Source: Fundicoccus_A sp052115865
Lineage (GTDB): Bacteria > Bacillota > Bacilli > Lactobacillales > Aerococcaceae
Assembly: GCF_052115865.1 (NCBI RefSeq)
Contig: NZ_JBQKME010000012.1
Span: forward strand, 16,975-80,974
DNA: 64,000 bases
Reading direction: 5' to 3'
In this document: one piece after another, positions 26,174 to 35,221 of the stretch
How positions within the stretch are numbered: position 1 is the first letter of the stretch
How the letters are laid out: every line of letters starts with the position of its first letter
Notes under the pieces: model-generated
Databases searched by the model: none
The model's input: the letters and a program-made list of their open reading frames with translations, nothing else
Told to the model about the DNA's origin: nothing
Translations under genes and position numbers: made by a program

Positions 26174-28417
26174 TTATTTTGAAAGATTAATTTTAAATTC
26201 TTCTTTGAAATTATGAGCTTCAATTATCAAGGTAAATTCTTCATAACTTTCTTCTTTCATATCAGCAGTATAGCCACTTAAATCTGCTGCATCTAGTTTA
26301 ATTTGAAAATCTTCACTTTGTTTGCTTTCAAGATGAATTTTTTCAAATGCAACTAATGATTTAACGCGTGGTACCACTCTTGGATGATGTGCATGAATAT
26401 ACACTTGAATAACTTCTGATCCTGAATGTGAGCCTTTATTTGTTAATTGTCCTTTAATCAATAATGTTATTTTATTATTTGATTGTTTTTGTTCTATATC
26501 GAGACCTTCTATACTGAAAGTTGTGTATGAAAGACCGTAACCAAATGGATAATGCGCATGACCTGGTAAATCAGCATAATCTTTTTTAAAATATGTTTGG
26601 CGGTAGTTATAATACACTGGTAATTGTCCAGTTGAAAGTGGTATTGATTGAGCTAGTTTTCCACTTGGTGTATCTTCACCGAAAAGAATATTGGCAATAG
26701 AACTTCCACCATGATCTCCGATATACCCTGCAAGTAATATTGCCTCTGAATCATTATCGATTGCTTGGATAACATGAGGTCTACCTTGAATAAGGACTGT
26801 TACAATTGGAATATTCAATTCCACTAGAGCATTGAATAAATCAACTTGTGCTTGTGGTAGTTCTAAGCTAGCTAAATCGATATTTTCTCCACTTGTCATT
26901 TCATTTGAACCACTTAGTGCAGCACCATTCTCATCAAAAACTGTACTGAAATCACGAGCACTTGCTCCACCTAATACTAGGACGATAGTGTCTGCTTCTT
27001 TGACTGCTTCCTTGGCTTTATCAATACCATTTTCAATAGATGAAGTCAGCATGGAGCCTTGTTCATAAACGACTTCCACTGAATCTTCTTTTAAATAACT
27101 TTTAATACCTTCATAGACAGTTATCGTATTTTTTTCATCTTTAAAAGGAGTATAATCACCTAATTGATTATATAGATGATGCGCATTTGGTCCAATGATT
27201 GCTACTTTATTTAATTTATTTTTGTTTAACGGTAAGATATTTTGATTGTTCTTTAGTAAAACAATTGATTCAGTTGCCATTTTAACATTAAGTTTCTCTT
27301 TTTCTTCAAGTGAAACTCCTTGAACAATTGGACTAGGATTTTCGAATAAGCCTAGTTTTTGTTTAATATTAAGTACTCTTAAAACAGCTTGATCTAATTT
27401 TTCAATCGATACTAAATTCTGATTAACTGCTTCTTCTAAATATGGAAAAATATTATCCCATAAACTAATATCCACTCCGCTTTCCAGTGCCCAAGCGGCT
27501 GCTTCTACTGGACTATTACTGATATCTGCTAATCGACCTAGAGCAACACCATCTGCCATCACTGCTCCCTCGAACTTCATTTCATCTCGAAGAATCGTAT
27601 TTAATAAATAATCATTTCCATGGCATAAGATACCATCAATATCGTTGTAAGCAGCCATTGTTAAGAATGCTCCTTTTTTAATGGAACGTTTCATGGCTAG
27701 TAAGTGTATTTCATGTAGTTCTCTTAGACCAATATTTACAGGGGCAGAATTATGTCCTCCCATGGCAGAACCTTGACCAGCAAAATGTTTTAATACAGCA
27801 CCAACATTGGAAGATGATATTTTTTGTTTAAAATCAACAATGGACGAAGTTCCTTGTAAACCTTCGACAGCTGCTTCTGAGAAAATAGCTGTTAAATAAG
27901 GATCTTCACTAAAACATTCTTCTGTTCTACCCCAGCGCGGATCACGACTCACATCTAAAGTTGATATGAGTCCTAAATGGGCTCCTTTTTGACGAATATC
28001 GTTAGCTACTATTTTTTGTAACTGTTTATAAAGTTCAGGATTCCAGCTATTACCAACAGAATAATTAGTAGGTGTTGATAGAGAATCTAAACCTTGATGT
28101 CCATGAGGTGATTCTTCTGACAGTAAGGCAGGAATACCCAAAGTAGTTTCTTCTTTTAAATACTTTTGGATTATTTTACTTACGATGAATGCTTCTTCAG
28201 CATTTAATCCGTTTTGTAAGTTTTTTCCTGACCATGGATCGGACCGAAAGACACCGTAAATAAAACCAATCCCGTCAAATCTAGCAACTTCTTCTTTAAA
28301 GAGATCTGTTAGTTCAATTCCATTTTCTGTCTTTTCATATATTTGCCAACCATAAAGTCGCTGATTTAATTGACCAACTTTTTCTCTCAAAGACATTTTA
28401 TTTAATAAATTCTGCAC
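26174..28417 (-). CDS. Glycoside hydrolase family 3 beta-glycosidase
   Basis: 747 residues, complete GH3 (N-terminal barrel, alpha/beta sandwich, C-terminal fibronectin III-like domain at about 650-740). The candidate nucleophile is the Asp of GAVMADGVALG near residue 290. KHFAGQGSAMGG and DVSRDPRWGRTEECFSEDP are typical active-site surroundings. No signal peptide, so it acts in the cytoplasm on imported oligosaccharides. GH3 members cleave beta-glucosides, beta-xylosides or N-acetyl-beta-hexosaminides; the KHFPGHGxT motif of NagZ is absent, so beta-glucosidase-like specificity is the default. Last gene of the glycan operon, 21 bp after the GH38 gene. Confidence 0.92.
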   Translation of the reverse strand: MQNLLNKMSLREKVGQLNQRLYGWQIYEKTENGIELTDLFKEEVARFDGIGFIYGVFRSDPWSGKNLQNGLNAEEAFIVSKIIQKYLKEETTLGIPALLSEESPHGHQGLDSLSTPTNYSVGNSWNPELYKQLQKIVANDIRQKGAHLGLISTLDVSRDPRWGRTEECFSEDPYLTAIFSEAAVEGLQGTSSIVDFKQKISSSNVGAVLKHFAGQGSAMGGHNSAPVNIGLRELHEIHLLAMKRSIKKGAFLTMAAYNDIDGILCHGNDYLLNTILRDEMKFEGAVMADGVALGRLADISNSPVEAAAWALESGVDISLWDNIFPYLEEAVNQNLVSIEKLDQAVLRVLNIKQKLGLFENPSPIVQGVSLEEKEKLNVKMATESIVLLKNNQNILPLNKNKLNKVAIIGPNAHHLYNQLGDYTPFKDEKNTITVYEGIKSYLKEDSVEVVYEQGSMLTSSIENGIDKAKEAVKEADTIVLVLGGASARDFSTVFDENGAALSGSNEMTSGENIDLASLELPQAQVDLFNALVELNIPIVTVLIQGRPHVIQAIDNDSEAILLAGYIGDHGGSSIANILFGEDTPSGKLAQSIPLSTGQLPVYYNYRQTYFKKDYADLPGHAHYPFGYGLSYTTFSIEGLDIEQKQSNNKITLLIKGQLTNKGSHSGSEVIQVYIHAHHPRVVPRVKSLVAFEKIHLESKQSEDFQIKLDAADLSGYTADMKEESYEEFTLIIEAHNFKEEFKINLSK

Positions 28418-28438
28418 AATTGATTCCCTTTCTTTTCA

Positions 28439-31400
28439 TTATACAATTAATTTTATTGTTTGAATTTCATAAGGATTGAATGGAACTACAATATATCCTT
28501 CTTCATTTACTTCTAATGAATACAAATTATTTTCTAGTAAATCACACAGATAGGCTTCAGTGAAAGAATCATCCACTTTTAAATAAGCTGTTGTTCGCAT
28601 ATTTTGAAATTCAAATAAACGAATGATAATATCTTGGCTATCTTCAGCTAATTTAATACTATCTATCTGGATATTATCTTGCTCAACATATGCCCAAGGT
28701 TCTGTTCTTAGTGATTGAGTTGTATCATTAGTTGGTTGAACGATGATAGGTACATTTAATTCATGTGCTTCTTGAATTAATTTAGAATTTTGCCAGCTGC
28801 CTTTATGCGGATAAAAAGCATAAGTAAATGAGTGATAACCTTGATCTGCTTCAGGGTATGGATCGATAGGAGATTTAATAAGTGAAATTCCCATCTTCTT
28901 ATAGGATACATTATAGCCATATTTACTATCTGTAATTAAACTAACTCCGTAATCACCTTCAGATAAATCCATCCATTTATGACCTGAAACTTCAAATCGT
29001 GCTTCATCCCAAGAAGTATTGCGATGAATAGGTCTTTCTAAGTTCCCAAATTGTGTATCAAAGACCGCTTTGTTTGTATGAATATCTACATCAAATTCAA
29101 CCTTTAATAATTGTTGATGTTGATGCCAATCAACTTCTGTTTCAAAATCAATTCTTGGAGTATGATTATAAAAATGAATGGTTTGTTTAATTGTTGAATC
29201 TAAATAAGTATATGATAATTCTAAACTCTGACGAATTGGGCCGTTACATATCCAATGAATTTCTTTTAGTTGGTTCACATCCCACGCTTTATCTTTATAA
29301 AATGCGTCAATATCCCATGCGTCATAACTTAATGGGGTATCTTCATAAACTGTTAGCTGGTTGAATAAACCATCTTCAGTAATAATCTCACGTCTATTCA
29401 CTTTATCGTAGAGTGAAGTGAATCTACCAACCTCATCTAAAATGATGTGATAGAAAGTTGTTTCAAATTCTTTTGCAGAAAGATTCAATTCAGATATCAG
29501 TTCTTTTTCTTTTTCATCTTGTGTTTGAACACGTAAGATTCCTCCTGCTAAGGCTGGGATATGATCAATTTTTACAAGAGATACTAAGTCATTTACTGCT
29601 TGTACTTCAATTTTTTCATCATTAAACCAGACTGTTTCGTTTGATTGGATAGGAAGCTTTAAAATAGATTGACGGCTGTGTGCAAGTGGGTTGAAGAGAT
29701 AATATTCTCTATTATCTGATAGAGTTGTCTCGTCACTATTACTTGATGTAAAAGCAGCTTCAATTAAATATTGGGCTTTTTCAAAAATCCATTCATAGTC
29801 ACGATCAGAATCATCGTATACTTCTTTTATTGAACTACCTGGTAAAATATCATGGAATTGAAGCAATAAAATTTTCTTCCATATTTGTTCAATCTCTTCT
29901 CGTGGATAATTAGAGCGATTTAAGATGACATTTAATTTTTCTAGTGTTTGGATTAGAAATTCACTTTGACGATTATTTTTCTTGTTTTTGGCTATTGAGG
30001 TATAGGTTCCTCGATGATACTCAAAATATAATTCTCCTGTCCACCGTGCAACATCTTTGTCAGAAATTTGTTTTTCTAAATCTACAAAAAAATCAAGACC
30101 TGTACTGTTTTTAACTTTTGGGATGCCCGGAAGACCATTTTTTAATCGTTTAGCAGTTTCCAACATTCCGCGTGTAGGTCCTCCACCTCCATCACCATAA
30201 CCATAGGCATTTAAAATGGTATTATTTAGAGACTTATCAACATATCGATGCCAACTATTTTTTAATGTATAAGGATCTAGCATGCCGTTATAGGTTGTAT
30301 AATGGGGTGTAGGGCTATAACCTTCACTGATTGTTGTAATAAAGTGGGTTAGTACTTCACTTCCATCAAGACCGCGCCAATAGAAAGTATCATGCGGGAT
30401 TTGATTGCGATCATTCCAGGATAATTTAGTTGTCATAAAGTAAGGTGTATTTGTTTTCTTCATGATTTGAGGTAACGTGGCTGAGTAGCCAAAAACATCC
30501 GGTAACCAAGCGACTTTACTTTCGATACCAAATTCATTCTTTAAAAAGCGTTTACCATATAAAAATTGACGTACTAAAGATTCACCGGAGATAAGGTTTA
30601 TATCGGACTCGACCCATAATGCACCTTCAGGTTGCCAACGCTTCTCTTCAATTTTCTTTTTTATATTTTCATATAATTCAGGATATCGCTCTTTAATATA
30701 GATATAAAGCTGAGGTTGACTCTGGATAAAGGTGTAATCTGGATATTCTTCCATAAACTTTACGACAGTTGAAAATGACCGTTCTCCTTTTTCAATGGCT
30801 TGTTCAACTGTCCAAAGCCAAGCAATATCAATATGCGTATGTCCCACGACAGAAACTTCAACAGGTAAATTAAAATCTGAATGAGTGTATAAGGTTTCTT
30901 TTAAAACCTTTTGTGCTTCAAGAAGACTCTTTGAATAGGTAGATGAATAAGGTTGACGCAAATCAAGTAATAAAGCTGCATGGTACATGTTTTTTAAGTA
31001 ATAAGCCGCCACATCAGTTTCATTTAAAACTGCTCTCCAACCATCTAAAGCAACAGCAAAATCCCAATAAATTTCAAAAGTTAATTTATCAATAATAGCG
31101 ATATTTAAATACATTGGAAATTGTTTTTCTTCTCTACCACTAAAAAGCTCAAGATTAAAAGCAACGTTTTGTTTTCCACTGAATGACTCATCTAAAAAAA
31201 TATCGCGATGATTGACATCCATTGCTTGAACTAATTCCCCATCTAAGTAACATTTTAATTGAGGATTTGTTGTGCTATCAGATTCGGTTAAAGATGAAAA
31301 ACATTGTAGAACAAGCTGTTCATTGTTCTTAACTTCTGGAAATGAGATCGTTCCAGTTAATGAATAGTAAGTATTTTTTGTACCAAAATAATTTCCTTGT

Positions 31401-31519
31401 GTATAGGGAGCGCTACCCTCATCTGAATGAAGTGTTAGATCAGTTAGAGGAATTATCTTTTTAGTAGATAATTGTTTTAAGCGATAGGTTTGTTTTCTAA
31501 CATATTCTCTTTCATGCAT
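28439..31519 (-). CDS. Alpha-mannosidase, glycoside hydrolase family 38
   Basis: 1026 residues from ATG 31519. It removes terminal alpha-linked mannose, typically from N-glycan-derived oligosaccharides. GH38 metal site VVGHTHIDIAWLW (residues about 225-237), nucleophile Asp in AWLPDVFGYSATLPQI, and QFHDILPGSSIKEVYDD, followed by the mid-beta and C-terminal beta-rich domains. No signal peptide, so cytoplasmic. The ATG is preceded by GAAGGGA; an in-frame TTG three codons upstream touches that site and is unlikely to be used. It lies between the solute-binding protein and the GH3 gene; a 14-bp-stem hairpin in the upstream gap may separate expression levels. Confidence 0.94.
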   Translation of the reverse strand: MHEREYVRKQTYRLKQLSTKKIIPLTDLTLHSDEGSAPYTQGNYFGTKNTYYSLTGTISFPEVKNNEQLVLQCFSSLTESDSTTNPQLKCYLDGELVQAMDVNHRDIFLDESFSGKQNVAFNLELFSGREEKQFPMYLNIAIIDKLTFEIYWDFAVALDGWRAVLNETDVAAYYLKNMYHAALLLDLRQPYSSTYSKSLLEAQKVLKETLYTHSDFNLPVEVSVVGHTHIDIAWLWTVEQAIEKGERSFSTVVKFMEEYPDYTFIQSQPQLYIYIKERYPELYENIKKKIEEKRWQPEGALWVESDINLISGESLVRQFLYGKRFLKNEFGIESKVAWLPDVFGYSATLPQIMKKTNTPYFMTTKLSWNDRNQIPHDTFYWRGLDGSEVLTHFITTISEGYSPTPHYTTYNGMLDPYTLKNSWHRYVDKSLNNTILNAYGYGDGGGGPTRGMLETAKRLKNGLPGIPKVKNSTGLDFFVDLEKQISDKDVARWTGELYFEYHRGTYTSIAKNKKNNRQSEFLIQTLEKLNVILNRSNYPREEIEQIWKKILLLQFHDILPGSSIKEVYDDSDRDYEWIFEKAQYLIEAAFTSSNSDETTLSDNREYYLFNPLAHSRQSILKLPIQSNETVWFNDEKIEVQAVNDLVSLVKIDHIPALAGGILRVQTQDEKEKELISELNLSAKEFETTFYHIILDEVGRFTSLYDKVNRREIITEDGLFNQLTVYEDTPLSYDAWDIDAFYKDKAWDVNQLKEIHWICNGPIRQSLELSYTYLDSTIKQTIHFYNHTPRIDFETEVDWHQHQQLLKVEFDVDIHTNKAVFDTQFGNLERPIHRNTSWDEARFEVSGHKWMDLSEGDYGVSLITDSKYGYNVSYKKMGISLIKSPIDPYPEADQGYHSFTYAFYPHKGSWQNSKLIQEAHELNVPIIVQPTNDTTQSLRTEPWAYVEQDNIQIDSIKLAEDSQDIIIRLFEFQNMRTTAYLKVDDSFTEAYLCDLLENNLYSLEVNEEGYIVVPFNPYEIQTIKLIV

Positions 31520-31547
31520 AACATACAATCCCTTCTTTACAATAAAA

Positions 31548-31626
31548 CATCTTCTTCGTGAAGATATAAATAATGTGTGATATTAACAATCTACACCTAC
31601 ATATATTTTGAATCACGAAGAAGATG
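31548..31626 (-). repeat. 14-bp inverted repeat between the solute-binding protein and GH38 genes
   Basis: CATCTTCTTCGTGA (31548-31561) and TCACGAAGAAGATG (31613-31626) are perfect complements around a 51-nt loop. In the gene sense the hairpin follows the binding protein stop and precedes GH38, the position where intra-operon stabilising or processing hairpins are common; GATG-TTTTATT follows, so it could also be a leaky terminator. Confidence 0.7.
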
Positions 31627-31662
31627 ATATGGCTTAAATCAGTGATATTTAATTAAAAGCTT

Positions 31663-33297
31663 TTATGAATTTGCCCAACGGTCATATGCATCTTGATAGA
31701 TTTGGATATATTCTTCAACACCCATTGAATCAATGATGTTTAAGTAATTTTGCCATGTGTCATCATTTAACTCTTCAACACCTGTTATGAATTTTGCTTC
31801 CATTTCAGTTACAAATGTTGCTAAGTCAGTTGCATTAATACTGATGATATCTTGTTCTTCAACTGTTAAATATGTAATTGGGTAAGGTACTTCAGCATAT
31901 GGTGTAACTTTTTCAGCTGTTTCTGCAACTAAGAAATCAAAGAATGTAGTATCTACCTCTTGATTTGGGTCTGCATAGATTGGATCTAAGTCAATTTCAA
32001 GAGCAGGTACTGGGATTCCATAAGCAGGCGTAATTTGTCCACGGTAATCCTCTGTATTGTCCAAGTTTACATTATCTAAATTAAATATTTTAACTTGTTC
32101 ACCTTCATCATTTTCAGCGTAGTTCCATAAAGCACCTTCAGGACCTTGGTTTAATAATTCATATCCTTCTTCTGAATAGAAGTAGTCTACCCATTGGATA
32201 GATTCGGCAGGATACTCATTTTGTGAGGTAATAGCAAATGTTCCTGTTTGAATACGAGGACTCGCTACTGCTAAAGTTTCAGGGGAATATTCGCTTGTTA
32301 AGACTTGGAACATTGGGTTTGCAACTGCTTCTTTTTCTGAACCACCTAGTGTAAAGAATGAGAAGTAATCTTGGAAAACACCAATTTGGTTGTTTTGACC
32401 TTTAGCTTTTTTCTGTTCATTTGATTGAGAGAATGTTTCTGGGTCAAGTAAGCCATCCACATGTAGACGGTTCATATATTCTAAATAGGCACGATAGTTA
32501 TCTGTGATTGGAGTGAAGCGAACAACGCCATCTACTTCATCAATGCTGTTTGACTTCAAACCGAAACTAGCCATCATATATAAACGAATTGTGTTTAACG
32601 CCACGTCGGTTAATGGAATTTCATCGGCTTCACCATTACCGTTAGGATCTTCTTCTTTCATTCTAACGAGTAAATCATAAAACTCATCTGTTGTAGTAGG
32701 AACTGTATCAACACCTAATGCTTCCATCCATGCCCCGTTATACCACATTGGACCTAAAGGCCAGATACTGTATGAACCACGGTTAATAACAGGTAAACTA
32801 TAGATATGACCATCTGGTGCTGTGATTGATTTCCTAATATCTGGATTCTCGTCTAAGATTGCACTTAAATTAGGCGCATTTTCTTCTAAGTAATCTTCCA
32901 ATGGGATTAAAATTCCTTGTGAACCATAATCAATTTCCATACCACGTGTTAAGTTGGAAGAACCAGCTGCAAAAATTACATCAGGAAGATCACCACTCGC
33001 AAAAGCTAAGTTTAAACGTGTACTAAAGTCAGACATTGGAGGAGTAATATATTCCCATTCAATATTTGTTAATCTTGTCATTTCTTGAAGAACTGGCATA
33101 TCTTTCCATTCGGCCATACCTGTACCTGGAGCGATTAAGCTTAACTGAATTGGCTCTTCAACAATTGGGAAAGTTGTTAGTGTTCTGGCCTCATCATCTT
33201 CTTGTGCTAAAACCATTTGGCTACTGCTAGCAACTGAACCAACTAAAAATGTTGTAATGGCAAGTGAGCTGACAAATTTTGTTAATGATTTTTTCAT
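31663..33297 (-). CDS. ABC transporter substrate-binding protein, LplA type (carbohydrate)
   Basis: 544 residues. Extracellular binding protein of the large LplA/YtcQ class that serves CUT1-type oligosaccharide importers. The signal peptide (about 1-31, KKSLTKFVSSLAITTFLVGSV then VLAQ) ends in a type I site; there is no lipobox Cys. The mature region has the family features LTNIEWEYITPP, ASGDLPDVIFAAGSSN, IPLEDYLEENAPNLSAIL and IYSLPVINRG. Substrate is inferred from the neighbouring GH38, GH29 and GH3 enzymes as a mannose- and fucose-containing oligosaccharide. No ATPase gene is present in the locus. The stop codon is followed within about 10 nt by a near copy of the dispersed AATAAATATCAC motif. 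Confidence 0.92.
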   Translation of the reverse strand: MKKSLTKFVSSLAITTFLVGSVASSSQMVLAQEDDEARTLTTFPIVEEPIQLSLIAPGTGMAEWKDMPVLQEMTRLTNIEWEYITPPMSDFSTRLNLAFASGDLPDVIFAAGSSNLTRGMEIDYGSQGILIPLEDYLEENAPNLSAILDENPDIRKSITAPDGHIYSLPVINRGSYSIWPLGPMWYNGAWMEALGVDTVPTTTDEFYDLLVRMKEEDPNGNGEADEIPLTDVALNTIRLYMMASFGLKSNSIDEVDGVVRFTPITDNYRAYLEYMNRLHVDGLLDPETFSQSNEQKKAKGQNNQIGVFQDYFSFFTLGGSEKEAVANPMFQVLTSEYSPETLAVASPRIQTGTFAITSQNEYPAESIQWVDYFYSEEGYELLNQGPEGALWNYAENDEGEQVKIFNLDNVNLDNTEDYRGQITPAYGIPVPALEIDLDPIYADPNQEVDTTFFDFLVAETAEKVTPYAEVPYPITYLTVEEQDIISINATDLATFVTEMEAKFITGVEELNDDTWQNYLNIIDSMGVEEYIQIYQDAYDRWANS

Positions 33298-33336
33298 ATG
33301 TAAATCTCCTTTTTTTATTTTTTTGACTTTTTGCGA

Positions 33337-34245
33337 TTAACCTTTCAATGAACCAACCAATACCCCCTTTACAAAATAACGTTGTAAGAACGGATACACC
33401 ATGATAATTGGTAAAGTGGACACAATCATCACCCCGTACTTGATAACTTCTGATAATTGCTGCTTACTATACATCAAGGTTGCCATTGAACTCGATGTAT
33501 TTTGAGCAGTCCCTGTGGAAGATAGGTCTTGTAAAACAAGTATTTCTCTCAAGACCATTTGTAGCGGATATTTAGACTTATCTGATAAATAAATTAAAGC
33601 ACCAAAGTAACTGTTCCAATGGCCAACGCCATAAAATAATCCCATTACTGCAATGATTGGAACGGAAAGAGGGAGAACCACTTTGAGGAAAAGCGTAAAA
33701 TCACCTGCTCCGTCAATAATTGCTGCTTCTTCTAATTCGGTGGGAATAGTAGTTTCAAAGAATGTTCGGGTAACGACTATATTATAAACAGATGCTGCTC
33801 CTGGAAGTACCAAAGCCCACATCGTATCTAAGATTCCAAGGCTACGAATTAATAAGTAACTTGGAATAAGTCCACCACTTACAAACATTGTTACGATCAT
33901 AAAGTTCATAAAGACTTTTCTACCAAAAAAATCTTGTCGAGAAAGAGCATAAGCACAAGGTAAAGTAACAAATAGGTTGATACTTGTTCCTACAAGTGTA
34001 TAAATAATTGTATTTAAATATCCTCGCCAAATTTGATCATTTTCAAAAATCGTTTGATAACCTTCCCAAGTAATATTCTTTGGTAATAACCACATTTCTC
34101 CTGAGTTAACAGACTGAGGATCACTGATGGAGGCACTTAAAATATAAATCAGGGGATAAAGCACTAAAATTAAGGCAATAATTAAAAAGATATAGACAAT
34201 CCCTAAATAAATCTTATCTTGTAATAACATTTTTTGATTTTTCAT
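33337..34245 (-). CDS. Carbohydrate ABC transporter permease (LplC/YtcP family)
   Basis: 302 residues from ATG 34245, which is preceded by GAGGTGA. The open frame continues upstream into the previous gene, but that part is not homologous. About six transmembrane segments. The EAA loop is ELEEAAIIDGAGDFTLFLKVVLPLSVP, which docks the ATPase, and the C-terminus FLQRYFVKGVLVGSLKG is typical of CUT1 permeases. It pairs with the LplB-type permease encoded just upstream (13-bp gap). Confidence 0.93.
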   Translation of the reverse strand: MKNQKMLLQDKIYLGIVYIFLIIALILVLYPLIYILSASISDPQSVNSGEMWLLPKNITWEGYQTIFENDQIWRGYLNTIIYTLVGTSINLFVTLPCAYALSRQDFFGRKVFMNFMIVTMFVSGGLIPSYLLIRSLGILDTMWALVLPGAASVYNIVVTRTFFETTIPTELEEAAIIDGAGDFTLFLKVVLPLSVPIIAVMGLFYGVGHWNSYFGALIYLSDKSKYPLQMVLREILVLQDLSSTGTAQNTSSSMATLMYSKQQLSEVIKYGVMIVSTLPIIMVYPFLQRYFVKGVLVGSLKG

Positions 34246-34258
34246 TTCAGTCACCTCA

Positions 34259-35203
34259 CTAAAATAGACTTGTTTCGCCGACTTTTTTAGCAATCCAGTT
34301 GACACATAACAGTAAGGATGCATTTATAACTGCCTCAAAGACACCTACTGCAGCCGCAAAACTGTATTGAGCATCAAGAAGACCTTGCTGATAAACGAAA
34401 GTTGCGATTACTTTTGAAGCGTCCATATTAAGTGGATTTTGCAATAATAGAATTTTTTCATATCCAGTTGCCATAATTGATCCAAAGTTCATAATCAATA
34501 AAATGACCATTGTTGGTAAAATAGTTGGAATATTAATATACCAAGTTCTTTGAACACGAGTTGCTCCGTCAATAATTGCTGCTTCATGAAGCTGCACATC
34601 AACACCAGCAAGAGCAGCAAAATAAATAACAGAACCCCAACCCGTTGACTGCCAAACTCCGGATAAAACATAAACTGTTTTAAAAAAACGTGGTTCTTGA
34701 AGAAAAGCAATTCGTTCAAAACCTAAGAAATCAAGTAAATGATTAATAATACCCGTACTCGGTGATAAAAAAGAAATTAACATACCAGAGACGACTACAA
34801 CTGAAATAAAATTTGGTGCATACGTTGCCGTTTGAGTAAATTTCTTGAAAAAACCGTCTTTTACTTCATTTAAGAAGAGAGCGAGTAAAATAGGAAGTGG
34901 AAATCCTACGATTAGTTGATATAGACTGATTCCAAGTGTATTTTTAATCAGATCCCAGAAATAGTATGAGTTAAAAAACCTTTGAAAATGTTTAAAACCT
35001 ACCCAAGGACTTCCGACAATACCTAATGAAGGCATATAATCTTTAAATGCTATGGTAATTCCATACATAGGGATGTATGAAAAGACAAAAAAAGTTATAA
35101 ATGCAGGTAATACAAACAGGTATAATACGCGGCTTTTATATATTCTTTTTCTATAACTTTTAAAGGTAGATGTTTTTGTTGGTTTTGATATGACTTGTTG
35201 CAT
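34259..35203 (-). CDS. Carbohydrate ABC transporter permease (LplB/YteP family)
   Basis: 314 residues. The N-terminal cytoplasmic basic stretch is followed by about six membrane segments (first at about 28-50, VLYLFVLPAFITFFVFSYIPMYGI). The EAA loop is QLHEAAIIDGATRVQRTWYINIPTILP. Standard LplB partner of the LplC permease; together they form the channel for the binding protein encoded further along the operon. It follows the fucosidase gene by 18 bp. With no local nucleotide-binding subunit, a shared MsmK/MsmX-type ATPase elsewhere in the genome is the expected energiser. Confidence 0.93.
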   Translation of the reverse strand: MQQVISKPTKTSTFKSYRKRIYKSRVLYLFVLPAFITFFVFSYIPMYGITIAFKDYMPSLGIVGSPWVGFKHFQRFFNSYYFWDLIKNTLGISLYQLIVGFPLPILLALFLNEVKDGFFKKFTQTATYAPNFISVVVVSGMLISFLSPSTGIINHLLDFLGFERIAFLQEPRFFKTVYVLSGVWQSTGWGSVIYFAALAGVDVQLHEAAIIDGATRVQRTWYINIPTILPTMVILLIMNFGSIMATGYEKILLLQNPLNMDASKVIATFVYQQGLLDAQYSFAAAVGVFEAVINASLLLCVNWIAKKVGETSLF

Positions 35204-35221
35204 TTATGCTACCTCCTTCGG

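Noticed and set aside
26174..28417. NagZ beta-N-acetylglucosaminidase
   Set aside because: The GH3 protein lacks the KHFPGHGxT signature and is twice the usual NagZ length, with a fibronectin III-like C-terminal domain.
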